A stretch of 16,567 nt of DNA from Glomus cerebriforme. Lineage: Eukaryota; Glomeromycota; Glomeromycetes; Glomerales; Glomeraceae. Shown here piece after piece: positions 8,401 through 15,637 of this stretch; position 1 is the stretch's first letter, and each line of letters opens with the position of its first letter. The stretch spans positions 113,711 through 130,277 of the forward strand of contig QKYT01000087.1 of NCBI GenBank assembly GCA_003550305.1, given 5' to 3'. Below the pieces are notes generated by a model that made no database searches, was not told the DNA's origin, and saw only the letters and a program-made list of their open reading frames with translations. The position numbers were made by a program, and so were the translations under genes.

Positions 8401-9082
8401 TGGTCTTAAAGAGTTGCATCAAAAACAGATGATTCATCGTGATTTTCATACAGGAAATATTTTACTTTTAAGAAATATGATAGATAATTTTAACAATTGT
8501 GTAACAATTTCAGATATGGGATTATGTGGAGAAGTTGATAACGTAGATAAAACAAAAATTTATGGAGTTATGCCTTATGTAGCTCCTGAAGTATTAAGAG
8601 GAAACCCTTATACTCAAGCTGCAGATATATATAGTTTTGGTATGATTATGTATTTTGTCGCAACTAAGAAACAACCATTTGCTAATTGTGCTCATGATGA
8701 GCTTTTAGCATTAGATATATGTGATGGAATTAGACCAGAAATAAATGTGCAAGAAGCACCAAAATGCTATATTGACTTAATGAATAGGTGTTGGGATTCG
8801 AATTTAAATAACAGGCCAAATATTACTGAAATAGTTGAGTTGATTTCATCATTTTGTGATTTATATGAGAATAGTTTTGCCATAAAAGACGTAGAAAATA
8901 ATGAAATTGAAAAGCAATTCAAGGAAGCAGAAGAATACAGAAGGGCAAATCCTTCAACCATTGAAAATGACCATCCACAAGCTATTTACACATCTCGAAT
9001 ACTTAATAGTTTTACTAATAATCTTCCAAAATATGATGATAATAATACTGAATGTTTAGATTGTGGGATAGATCAGGAATGA
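5075..9082 (+). CDS. Kinase gene with six tandem N-lobe/zinc-ribbon modules and one C-lobe (frameshift in exon 6)
   Basis: Seven exons can be read: 5075-5467, 5536-5991, 6054-6518, 6581-7030, 7099-7575, 7651-8135 and 8210-9082. All six introns (62-75 bases) are phase 0, begin GTAT and end in AG. Exons 2-5 remain in frame from the acceptor through the Met-Val of each hinge into the next module, so each exon fuses the hinge of one N-lobe to the zinc ribbon of the next. Summed exons are 3,599 bases, one short of 1,200 codons, because exon 6 lost one base near 7719-7722. Each module has CxxC...WCKxC, 'LKENFTNW', 'IDNFIQEMQLKI', 'EWIPYNQF', a glycine-loop region, an invariant lysine and a terminal NE/QK before the intron. 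Only module 6 keeps an ideal glycine loop, and only the last exon has HRD, DMG and APE. If translated whole (frame repaired) it would be a kinase with five extra, probably non-catalytic N-lobes. Alternatives: a broken concatemer, an assembly or sequence error, or a 425-residue kinase starting at 7731. Confidence 0.65.
5536..5991 (+). CDS. Array exon 2: hinge of module 1 fused to module 2
   Basis: 152 codons in phase 0. It begins VQEYSKIYGISQDPDTKDYI (strands 4-5), reaches Met-Val of the hinge at 5596, then continues without a stop into 'YFEICCVKCYKIY', the zinc ribbon of module 2. The glycine loop reads RSKNNFNTV, so even the first glycine is lost, but VALK is kept. The Thr-Glu before VALK (NTEVALK) differs from the Lys-Thr of its neighbours. 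The following intron is 5992-6053 (62 bases). Confidence 0.65.
6054..6518 (+). CDS. Array exon 3: hinge of module 2 fused to module 3
   Basis: 155 codons in phase 0, nearly identical at DNA level to exon 2. It gains three codons after VQKYS (Ile-Ile-Asp), which exon 4 shares. Three unresolved bases (6251, 6262, 6278) fall at sites where other units differ. The loop reads RGKNNFNTV and VALK is intact. The following intron is 6519-6580 (62 bases). Confidence 0.65.
6581..7030 (+). CDS. Array exon 4: hinge of module 3 fused to module 4
   Basis: 150 codons in phase 0. The first half is nearly identical to exon 3, while the second half diverges after 'EMQLKIN'. The glycine-loop region is shortened to KKYSFATVYSAIW, losing the leading glycines, and the end is 'NLELQQK' rather than 'ELQNE', so the presumed helix-C glutamate at the exon end is lysine. 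The half-and-half similarity suggests unequal exchange or gene conversion between units. The intron is 7031-7098 (68 bases). Confidence 0.65.
7099..7575 (+). CDS. Array exon 5: hinge of module 4 fused to module 5
   Basis: 159 codons in phase 0, opening VEEYSFIRNGNIYGISQDPN and passing through Met-Val at 7174 to the zinc ribbon CIKC...WCKPC. The loop is GENTNNIAKV with no usable glycine motif, and the VALK block has changed to IYLK, keeping the lysine. This is the most altered N-lobe. The intron is 7576-7650 (75 bases). Confidence 0.65.
7651..8135 (+). pseudogene. Array exon 6: hinge of module 5 fused to module 6, one-base deletion
   Basis: 485 bases, one short of a codon multiple. The sister exon reads AATACAAAAGATTAT where this one reads AATACAAAGATTAT (about 7715-7728). 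The phase-0 frame then runs to TAA at 7768-7770. The correct downstream frame has its own ATG at 7731 and stays open to 8135. This module alone has the ideal loop GKGGFSTVY, VALK and a terminal LNE, so together with the last exon it makes a standard kinase. A sequencing error in the A run, a real frameshift or a new gene start at 7731 are all possible. The following intron is 8136-8209 (74 bases). Confidence 0.6.
7731..9082 (+). CDS. Alternative model: complete TKL-like kinase from the internal start, two exons
   Basis: ATG 7731 (the old hinge methionine) to 8135 gives 135 codons, and with 8210-9082 (290 codons plus stop) makes a 425-residue kinase of ordinary layout: CIKC...WCKPC zinc ribbon near residues 12-30, 'EWILYNQF', GKGGFSTVY, VALK, an LNE helix-C end, hinge, HRDFHTGN, DMG, APE and CW...RP. 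It needs no frame repair. The upstream 1.6 kb would then be a decaying array. No clear core promoter is seen just before 7731, since that sequence is exon 6 and intron 5. Confidence 0.6.
8210..9082 (+). CDS. Array exon 7: hinge, single catalytic C-lobe and tail
   Basis: 290 codons plus TGA. It opens VKEYSIIKNS, reaches DYIMV at the hinge and then continues 'LDYAEGGNFNDWM', which is the native hinge continuation that every upstream unit lacks. Catalytic IHRDFHTGN has its Asp at 8441-8443. The magnesium motif is DMG (Asp at 8513-8515), a tolerated variant of DFG. Then follow 'MPYVAPEVL', 'DIYSFGMIMY', 'GIRPEI' and 'CWDSNLNNRP'. The tail 'KQFKEAEEYRR...HPQAIYTSRILNSF' is like that of the mycorrhizal-fungus kinases I recall. 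The residues for phosphotransfer are present, so this lobe could be active with a suitable N-lobe. Confidence 0.88.
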   Translation, partial: VKEYSIIKNSNILNIYGIIQDPDTKDYIMVLDYAEGGNFNDWMKKNHTYFFWKDKLSALYNIIYGLKELHQKQMIHRDFHTGNILLLRNMIDNFNNCVTISDMGLCGEVDNVDKTKIYGVMPYVAPEVLRGNPYTQAADIYSFGMIMYFVATKKQPFANCAHDELLALDICDGIRPEINVQEAPKCYIDLMNRCWDSNLNNRPNITEIVELISSFCDLYENSFAIKDVENNEIEKQFKEAEEYRRANPSTIENDHPQAIYTSRILNSFTNNLPKYDDNNTECLDCGIDQE

Positions 9083-9912
9083 TTGATTTTATAAAGTTAG
9101 TTCAGTTGGTTCCATTGATTACTAAGTCTAATAATATTGAACATTTAAACTCATAACAATTATACACAATTATACATTATGTTTTTTTTCTTTCTTCTAT
9201 ATTTAATTTTGTTCACACTGATTATAGAGTACATGTAAATTATTTTATTTACATAAATAAAATCAGGTTGTAATCGAACAAATTTCCTTAATACATATTC
9301 TCTTTAACATAAATTTTTCTTTAAGAAATAAAACATGATAAATCATGTAATTAAGAGGAACTAATTCTAAAGTTGATTTGTTTTTTTAAAAAATATAAAT
9401 AAAAATTATTCCAAAAGTCATGTACTAATTATTCTATATTTTATATAAAGACATGATAAAGAATATAGCTAGGGTGGTCAATACAGAAATATTTCACAAA
9501 TATCAAATATGTGAGATTTAAACATTATATAAAGTTTACTGATTTAGTTGGAAGCATTTAGATGTACTCTATATTTAATATTAACTTGCAGGATGGTCAT
9601 AAAATTTGTCCGAATTTCAAATAACATATTAGCTCATAAAACCTGCTGGTTTTTATTAATATAGAAAGGATTTAAATATTTAAAAATAAGACTTGAATAT
9701 TATGAAATTACTTTGTTCAACAGAATCCATTTTACATTCTGTTGATATGCTAAAACTAAATGTCTTATGATATCCTAGATATAAATTATTCAATTCAAAT
9801 GACAATTGATCTTTACGTAATCTTTAATTCATATTTTTTAGTGTTTCCATTTTTAATGCAAGAACTTTATAAGCAATTTATTATATAATCCTTTTAAATT
9901 CTTCTAGGTAAA
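9083..9912. other. AT-rich 3' flank of the kinase, no gene seen
   Basis: A candidate polyadenylation signal AATAAA lies at 9256-9261, about 175 bases after the stop; such hexamers are frequent by chance here. No coding-like block was recognised on either strand. Confidence 0.4.
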
Positions 9913-10125
9913 TTAATCTGGAAAATCTTTAGAATAATTGTAAATAGATAATGTATCCAAATCTTTATAAATTTGTGCCATTCCATGAAGTTGATCAGAA
10001 TTTAAAATCCGTAAACTATGAAATTGATAGAAGCGTGTTAATACTCCAGAAATAATGATAAAGGAGTTACAAAGTTCGTAAATTTAGTATACTGTATTTG
10101 TGTTGCTAACAAATAATTATAAATA

Positions 10126-10164
10126 GGGAAAATTTATTCCTCACCCCGGGGTGAGATCGATATT
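10126..10164 (+). repeat. Left terminal inverted repeat of the Mutator-like element
   Basis: 39 bases starting GGGAAAATTT. They pair with 10827-10864, apart from one extra C/G in the central C4G4 block and a G/A difference before ATATT. Confidence 0.8.
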
Positions 10165-10475
10165 ACTCACCCCCCTGATCACATTTCCATTTTTGGCATC
10201 ACCCTTAAACAATGTTTATTTGTTTATCATTCTGATAATAAACTTTTCAAATCTTTTTCTCCTTTCTTTCTTTTCTTTCTTTTTGTTTTAAAAATTTAAT
10301 TTAGAAGTTTTCATTAATTAATAAAGCTAAATATTTTTTCAATAGTGGTTTAGAACTTGTGTAAAATTTTAGCATAAAGTATATTTTATAATTTCAACAA
10401 ACGCGCTTTTCATATTGCATAGAGATTTCACAACACAATTTTGTTATTTTAGTTAAACTAAATAGATAAAAAATA

Positions 10476-10743
10476 CTTAAGTAACGTTGTTCAGCAGGTA
10501 TGGAAATAATTGCATATTAATTTTCATGAGACTAGCTCAAGTGGTTGTGGAGTTATGAATTTTTTTGTAAAAATACTCAAACGCGTTTTGTTTTTTTACT
10601 TTCAAGCGTAATTTGAACACTTTGGCCAAAGAAAACAAGTAAAGGAAGCTTAAGTAACGTTGTTCAGCAGGTATGGAAATAATTGCATATTAATTTTCAT
10701 GAGACTAGCTCAAGTGGTTGTGGAGTTATGAATTTTTTTGTAA
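10476..10743. repeat. Two identical 95-bp direct repeats inside the Mutator-like element
   Basis: Copies at 10476-10570 and 10649-10743 (offset 173) are identical at every base. Both start CTTAAGTAACGTTGTTCAGC and end TTTTTTTGTAA. Each is followed within 12 bases by an ACGCGTTTT block, so the duplicated segment is probably a little longer but diverged at its edge. Function is unknown; it may be a subterminal transposase-binding array or a recent internal duplication. Confidence 0.85.
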
Positions 10744-10826
10744 TAATATTAAAGACGCGTTTTTGGAAAAAATTTAAAATGCAATCAACATTATATATCA
10801 TTATATGATCACGTGATGGGATGAGG

Positions 10827-10864
10827 AATATTGATCTCACCCGGGGTGAGGAATAAATTTTCCC
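10827..10864 (-). repeat. Right terminal inverted repeat of the Mutator-like element
   Basis: 38 bases ending AAATTTTCCC, complementary to the left terminus. The weaker similarity beyond it (GATCACGTGATGGGATGAGG against CTCACCCCCCTGATCAC) suggests the ancestral termini were longer. Confidence 0.8.
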
Positions 10865-11179
10865 TTATAAATATCTTATTCTAAAAGTTTTCTAATTAAA
10901 ACGGTCAAGCGTAAATTCAATAATTTTCTTACATCGGTTTACAGAAAATTGTTAAAACTGGTATGGGAATTTAAGAAGTTTTTTATGACAATTTCAACTT
11001 CTTTTAAAATTTCCGAATGGAAGGTCAGGTCTTTTGTTTTTTGGTAGTGTTTTGCTACTCATAATATTTCGTTACTTAAACTTTTGTTTACGATTCTTCA
11101 TATCGAATCTCAGGCTTTGGTAAAAATGAAAACTCCAGAAAAAAAAAGTTTATTCTTGAAAATTTTATCATCCTATTAT

Positions 11180-11203
11180 TATATATATATATATATATAT
11201 ATA
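11180..11203. repeat. (TA)n microsatellite
   Basis: About twelve uninterrupted TA dinucleotides. Confidence 0.9.
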
Positions 11204-11970
11204 ACTTATTATTATTAATTAAGCTTTCTACTGTTTGCGCGTAAATAAAATAAAAATAAAATTATTAAGCAAGATAATGTTGCTATATAAAAAACTTTTA
11301 GGTGAAATATAATGTAAAAAAAATAATAATGATGATTAAGTTTTTGAAAGAATTCATATTATTTTACCATACGGTCAAGAATAACTAATTTTTTTCAAGT
11401 TACGATACAATTATCTATGACAAAAGTTGAATTTAACATACAAAGTACGTGACTTGCTGCACCAGAAATCAAAAATCTTTGATTCTTTAAAATTCTTTTG
11501 TGAAAAATTTTTCAATTTGTATTAATATAATTTTATCTAAATTTCACAAGAAATAAATTTATTAGGAGGAGAGTGGAAATATCATGTCATAAAATGGTAA
11601 TGTTTATTTTTTTTCACAAAAATAAAATTAATAACTTCCTTAATTTAAATCAATTTCACATTGAAATATATTTAAATATTACCTAATGCTACAATTGTAT
11701 TAGATTATTATTTATTCTTCAAATTCTTTATTAAATTAAAAAATAATGAATAAAGTTAATAATGAAAATACAGATAGATAATTCTTTCAAAATGCTAGGA
11801 CTAGTAAAAAATTCTCGCAAGATTTCTAGAAATAAGAATAGCGTGTATTTTTTGTGGAAAAAAAAATTTTTATAAGTTTTATTATCAAAACCATTTATAT
11901 TATTCTTTTTGAATTCTTAATTAATATTTATAGTGTCCCGTATATTAAATATGATTGCTTAATAGGAAGG

Positions 11971-11989
11971 AATGGTTCCAGGAACCATT
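11971..11989. repeat. Perfect 9-bp-arm hairpin
   Basis: AATGGTTCC and GGAACCATT are separated by one A. There is no T run after it and no adjacent gene, so a role is not evident. Confidence 0.6.
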
Positions 11990-13055
11990 CAGAATCACTT
12001 TAAAAAGAAATAATCATATCAATATTCTTGATCAGATGTAAAGAGTAAAAAAAGATAGCGATAGACGGATCACATTATAAATAAATTATTTATACTATTT
12101 TATACTATTTTATGCTAAATAATTTTATTAAAAGAAATATGGAGGTTAAATAATCTGGTTAACCAAAGTATTTCTCTAATATCTAAATATTTTTTATGAT
12201 AATTAATTTAGTTATCAGTTGCACTAGTTGCATCTTCTATTATGATAACTAGTATTAATATTATAATTCAATTGAACCGATTGGGTGATTCTTTTTTTAA
12301 CAAATTTCTTATTTTATTCTAAATTAATTTTTCATGTTTGATTTATTCATGCAACCAAAGAAAAGGCTTTATTAATCTGTCATTTTGATTTGTGTTTTTC
12401 TAGTACTTTGTTGGTATAGACTATTGTTATGAATGTATTGAATGTATTCCATTCTTTAGTATTGACTTTTTGACACATTCATCAGTAGAAATATAAAAGT
12501 GGGCTTTTGACACAATTGTTTGGATCATGAATAAAAAAAATTAGATCATTACTGTAAATATTAGTACTAAACTCCACTAATGTAACTATCAATTAGTTAA
12601 TTCGTTTTGAATACTAGTAAACTACAGTACATGTGAAAATAATATCCAACTGAAAAATCAAACTCAAACCCAAAGAAAAGAAAGAAAAAAAAAAATCAAA
12701 AAAAAAAGTTTCTAAATCCCCTATCATTAAAACATAAAGAATTACAAAGTAAAAACCCTATAAAAATAATTGGAAATGAAGTAAATGGAACTGTGAAGAA
12801 TTAAAAAGCAGAACATGCTATCTTAATCTCTTATTATAAATTTATCAAAAGAAAAAAAAATTCTAAAGGAACTGAAAAATAGTAAAAAAAACATCAAACT
12901 GGTAAAATAACTTCAGATAATTTTTTTTCAAAGCATACTCTTAAAAAAATTATTACTAAATGACATACTAATATTTCATATGGATTTAGGATTGCAGTCT
13001 TTCAGTTTCATATCACGCGATCAAAAACTGATAAGACCATCAGTCTCGCAGTTTA

Positions 13056-13213
13056 TTACATTTGACATAATTTTATGATTAAAATTAGCTTACTACTACG
13101 TTTATTGAACATAACATTACGTGAAATAAGACCTTTGTCACGTCCTTGTTTAGGTATATTATATTTTTGGTGGACAAAAACGGTAGTGATTCTCTCTTTA
13201 TCTAATTTTTGTC
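13056..13213 (-). other. Open, coding-like block with acceptor, family unknown
   Basis: After a TTAACAG acceptor the block reads 52 codons: QKLDKERITTVFVHQKYNIP, then KQGRDKGLISRNVMF, to TAA. Its composition is far more protein-like than the flanks. It may be the last exon of the decayed gene to its right or a separate fragment. I do not recognise it. Confidence 0.35.
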
Positions 13214-13740
13214 CTGTTAATAAATTAATATATGCATGTGAATAATTTTTAGTATAAAAAAAATAAAAATATATTTACATACTATAAAATAGCCGTTAAT
13301 CATTTAAGATCTCTTCCACGACGATTGCTTAATGCATGCACATATATATTTTTTTAATTTTTAATTATTTACCTATGATACGAGTTGGGGTGACATCAAT
13401 ATTATCAGTGTTTGCTTGATGGGTCAATTCTTGAAGACGTGCACGGATAGTAATAGGTACTCGATTTGGAGGTGATGGAGGATGAAATGGATCCCTTTTG
13501 ACACAAGAATAACATATGGAAATGTTTCTATGTTTTTAGGAATTAGTTTAGATTATCTAACTCCACATGATTTTTATACAATAGTTCCTTGTCTAATATA
13601 TTGTCTGCATGATGAGGATGTGCTGCCAAAATATAAACGATGTAAATAAAATAATTTATCAAAAATTATAATTTAAATAATTTAAAAACTTACAACAATG
13701 ACATCTTTTTGTACTATTATTAAATACTGTAAAACAATTA

Positions 13741-13767
13741 TGGTCCGGTGCAAAAAGATTTGTACAC
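13741..13767 (+). repeat. Left terminal inverted repeat of the Tc1-like element
   Basis: 27 bases ending TTTGTACAC. Sixteen bases are perfect before one G/T difference from the other end. Confidence 0.85.
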
Positions 13768-13870
13768 CAATAAAACACACCAATAAAAAAAAATTTATTT
13801 AATAATTTTTTTTTTAAAAATTTAAATAATATTAATACGTATTGGAAAATATAAAAATGTGAAAATCCAA

Positions 13871-14484
13871 TCAAATTACATGATCATCATCAGAACTACT
13901 ATAATCATCAATTTCGTCATCAATTAATTGTACGACTTCGTCAGACTCAAAATATTTCTTAGCACTTTTTTAACGTCTCTTCCAAAACCCAATAGAGGTA
14001 ATTTTATATTTAAATGCATCTGGGAGTTTATTTCGAACAGATAAAAGGTGAAGATAATAATAATGGAATGCAACATTACTTGGTGACTCGTGAAGGATGT
14101 TTCTCTACTCTCCTTGGCCAAAATAGTATCCCAAGCGTGTAATATCTGTAGGAGCTTCCATTTAGAAATGGTATATTATTGTTCAAAAAGACACTATCTT
14201 AGGATAGGTGTGAAAAGATTTTCACCTGCTTTATTGGCATTTAGAATTTTCGTACGCAAAACCTCAGATATGTTTTTGTCAGGTTCTAATATAGGTCTTC
14301 CGAGAACTTTGTGTGGTGTAAATATATTATCACCATGGCTATTCCAGTCCAATACTACACTTCCAATTGTACCCTCTAATATACCTAACACCTCAGCAAC
14401 TCGCTTGCGTAATGGTAACTTCTGAAGGGTTTTTCTTATGGACTTATCCCCCTTAAAGTAATTATGATTATTAATTATCATCAA
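13871..14484 (-). pseudogene. Broken Tc1/mariner-type transposase lacking the catalytic domain
   Basis: From ATG 14484 a 96-codon frame contains 'LPLRKRVAEVLGILEGTIGS' and 'HKVLGRPILEPDK', a helix-turn-helix DNA-binding region followed by a GRP-type hook, as expected for this superfamily. After a TAG at 14196-14194 the homology continues with another stop ('CLFEQ', 'SKWKLLQILHA'), shifts frame ('LGYYFGQGE', 'RNILHESPSNVAFHYYYLHL'), then jumps directly to a C-terminal piece ('NKLPDAFKYKITSIGFWKRR', 'KSAKKYFESDEVVQLI') and an Asp/Ser-rich tail ending in TGA at 13873-13871. The DDE/D catalytic core is absent between the last two pieces, so the protein cannot be active. Any mobility would need a transposase from elsewhere. 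Confidence 0.7.
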
Positions 14485-14662
14485 TTTTTCGTTGTCTTAG
14501 CAGTGCACCATTTCGTTTTAAGAAAGAAGTATTAATAGTATAATAAAAAAACTTGTGGGAAAAAATGTATTCGATTGTGTTCTAACAAATATTTTATTTT
14601 CAGCCCACCTTATTTTAGTAGTACAAAATTTTTCTCAGTGTAAATCTTTTTCTTTTTTGGCA

Positions 14663-14689
14663 GTGTACAAATATTTTTGCACCGGACCA
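14663..14689 (-). repeat. Right terminal inverted repeat of the Tc1-like element
   Basis: GTGTACAAATATTTTTGCAC continuing to CGGACCA, the complement of the left end. Confidence 0.85.
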
Positions 14690-15022
14690 TATCTACTATT
14701 CACCCTAAATTATATTTAAACCAAATTAAATAAGCTGTTAATTTAAGTATTTGAAATAATTATATATAACCTCATCTAAATTGTTGAAATCTACATTTTC
14801 TTTAATGCTAATAAATCGATTATATTCCATTCAGTACAACCAATGAAATAAAATGGTGGTACTGTTTCATCATGACGTCATAAACATTTTAGTACAGGTT
14901 TTCCAGTACATTGCACTTCATTCTGCATTAAGTTTTGTTCGCCGCCAAATATAAACTAAAATTGGCAGATTTTTATAAATAATCGTTATCATGCATATAT
15001 AAATTACGCAAATAATACTTAC

Positions 15023-15119
15023 GTTGCCAGATTCTATCTTTTTTAATTACAGCGATATTACCAAGATAAGAACAAGTTGTGTCATTTTGACCACAAGGCC
15101 TACCCATAGAATATTGAAT
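15023..15119 (-). CDS. Second exon of the decayed Cys/His gene
   Basis: 32 codons plus one base, open, with CGQNDTTC (C-x6-C) and a strong GTAAGT donor at 15022. The next intron probably ends at ATTTTAG near 14957, after which the frame soon breaks. Confidence 0.45.
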
Positions 15120-15275
15120 CTTAAATGATAATCATTATTTTTAACTGTAATATATTATTCTTAAATTAATATTTACATCTGCAAAGGCAAATATATTTCA
15201 TTTTGCTATATTATATGACAGAAAGATTTTATTATTATTATAAAGTTTATAAGTTGTATAACAAAGCAAGTTTAC

Positions 15276-15335
15276 CTCCAAAATAAGATCTTCTTTATAA
15301 ATGATATTATCCAACATGTTTATTTGAAGAGACAT
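15276..15335 (-). CDS. First exon of the decayed Cys/His gene
   Basis: 20 codons, MSLQINMLDNIIYKEDLILE, ending at a GAG/GTAAAC donor in phase 0. The frame carries into exon 2 through a TTTAAG acceptor at 15121-15120. Confidence 0.45.
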
Positions 15336-15637
15336 CTGTTTAACGCAAGTTACAATAAATGGTATTTTAACGCGTGAAAATTTTTTCTCGTTTGCTTCAT
15401 GTATGATCAGATTAACAGATCATTAGATCATTAGATGAATTAGATGATCAAACGTAATAGTAGTTTTATGTCATACATTCTTGTAGCTAATCATTTCACA
15501 AGTCATACATTCGGTATTTACCCCAGTATTACCACCAAATTTTCTACCCACGTGACTTTTGGCCGGCATTATGGCATTAAGGTGATGGATAAGATTTTAC
15601 TATGATCACGTGGGGTAGAAATACTTTTTTCTGCATG
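15336..15637. other. Upstream flank with inverted ACGTG motifs
   Basis: TTTCTACCCACGTGA (about 15540-15554) is matched in reverse by GATCACGTGGGGTAGAAA near 15603-15620. A short run of GATCATTAGATCATTAGAT repeats sits near 15417-15436. No coding sequence is seen. Confidence 0.4.

Larger units (their letters stand above)
10117..10873. mobile_element. Non-autonomous Mutator-like element with 9-bp target duplication
   Basis: The element spans 10126-10864 (739 bp) and is flanked on both sides by TTATAAATA (10117-10125 and 10865-10873). The ends are inverted repeats: GGGAAAATTTATTCCTCACC at the left and its complement at the right, matching over 39 (10126-10164) and 38 bases (10827-10864) with one gap and one mismatch. 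The left terminus includes the palindrome CTCACCCCGGGGTGAG (10140-10155). No transposase frame lies inside. A 9-bp duplication and GGG-starting long termini are typical of Mutator-like elements, so movement in trans by a MULE transposase is inferred. GC-rich tips contrast with the AT-rich surroundings. Confidence 0.8.
9913..11062 (-). pseudogene. Decayed F-box-like gene split by a transposable element
   Basis: The right part (11062 to about 10880) starts ATG, reads MSSKTLPKNKRPDLPFGNFK, then has in-frame stops but continues 'NCHKKLLKF' and 'FSVNRCKKIIEFTLDRF', matching the pattern LP-x-(E)-I-L ... VNR-x-W/C of an F-box. The left part (10080-9913) is an open block containing 'FYQFHSLRILNSDQLHGMAQ' and 'IYKDLDTLSIYNYSKDFPD', like the leucine-rich repeats that follow the F-box in expanded fungal F-box families. 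The element at 10126-10864 sits between the two. F-box proteins recruit substrates to SCF ubiquitin ligases, but this copy has several stops and no intact frame. The assignment comes from motif pattern and memory. Confidence 0.4.
11063..13055. other. Long AT-rich stretch without a recognisable gene
   Basis: It holds a (TA)n microsatellite (about 11180-11203), a perfect hairpin AATGGTTCC-A-GGAACCATT at 11971-11989, an inverted pair TAGTTATCA...TGATAACTA near 12210-12252, and A-rich low-complexity sequence at 12670-12710. I saw no coding-like block or family motif on either strand. Confidence 0.5.
13739..14691. mobile_element. Tc1/mariner-like element, internally deleted
   Basis: The element 13741-14689 (949 bp) is bounded by TA on each side (13739-13740 and 14690-14691). 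The ends are 27-bp inverted repeats beginning TGGTCCGGTGCAAAAA with a single mismatch (13741-13767 and 14663-14689). It carries a disrupted transposase on the minus strand. Length is well below that of a full element (typically 1.3 kb or more), and the central catalytic part is missing. The TA duplication and short clean termini place it in the IS630/Tc1/mariner group. Confidence 0.85.
13056..15335 (-). pseudogene. Decayed multi-exon gene with Cys/His motifs, interrupted by a Tc1-like element
   Basis: Coding-like blocks in order on the minus strand: exon 1 15335-15276 (MSLQINMLDNIIYKEDLILE, then donor GTAAAC); exon 2 15119-15023 (IQYSMGRPCGQNDTTCSYLG..., donor GTAAGT); a frameshifted block about 14945-14829 ('VQCTGKPVLKCL', 'PPFYFIGCTEWN'); 14822-14772 ('RFISIKENVDFNNLDE'); across the insertion, about 13738-13691 ('NCFTVFNNSTKRCHC'); an exon from about 13640 ('HPHHADNILDKELLY'); 13540-13493 (PKNIETFPYVILVSKG); 13493-13373 ('HPPSPPNRVPITIRARLQEL', 'DNIDVTPTRII'); 13335-13300 ('ALSNRRGRDLK'); and perhaps 13213-13056. 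The CxH..HPH and late HPP motifs suggest a zinc-binding, FLYWCH-like DNA-binding segment of the kind found in Mutator-type transposases or host proteins derived from them, but this is not certain. Frameshifts and stops show it is dead. Confidence 0.45.

Noticed and set aside
8767..8961. 64-codon minus frame inside the kinase C-lobe
   Set aside because: It is antisense to a strongly supported coding region.
5075..9082. Six separate small genes, one per open frame
   Set aside because: Each frame's ATG is the hinge Met of the preceding N-lobe and is preceded by 20-28 in-frame codons from a splice acceptor (except unit 6), and none but the last connects to a C-lobe of its own.
13659..13874. 71-codon minus frame crossing the left end of the Tc1-like element
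   Set aside because: It mixes terminal repeat and host sequence. Only the 'NSTKRCHC' part is host coding remnant, and the frame as a whole is an artefact of the insertion.
14090..14425. 111-codon plus frame within the Tc1-like element
   Set aside because: It is antisense to the transposase helix-turn-helix region, which carries the family resemblance.
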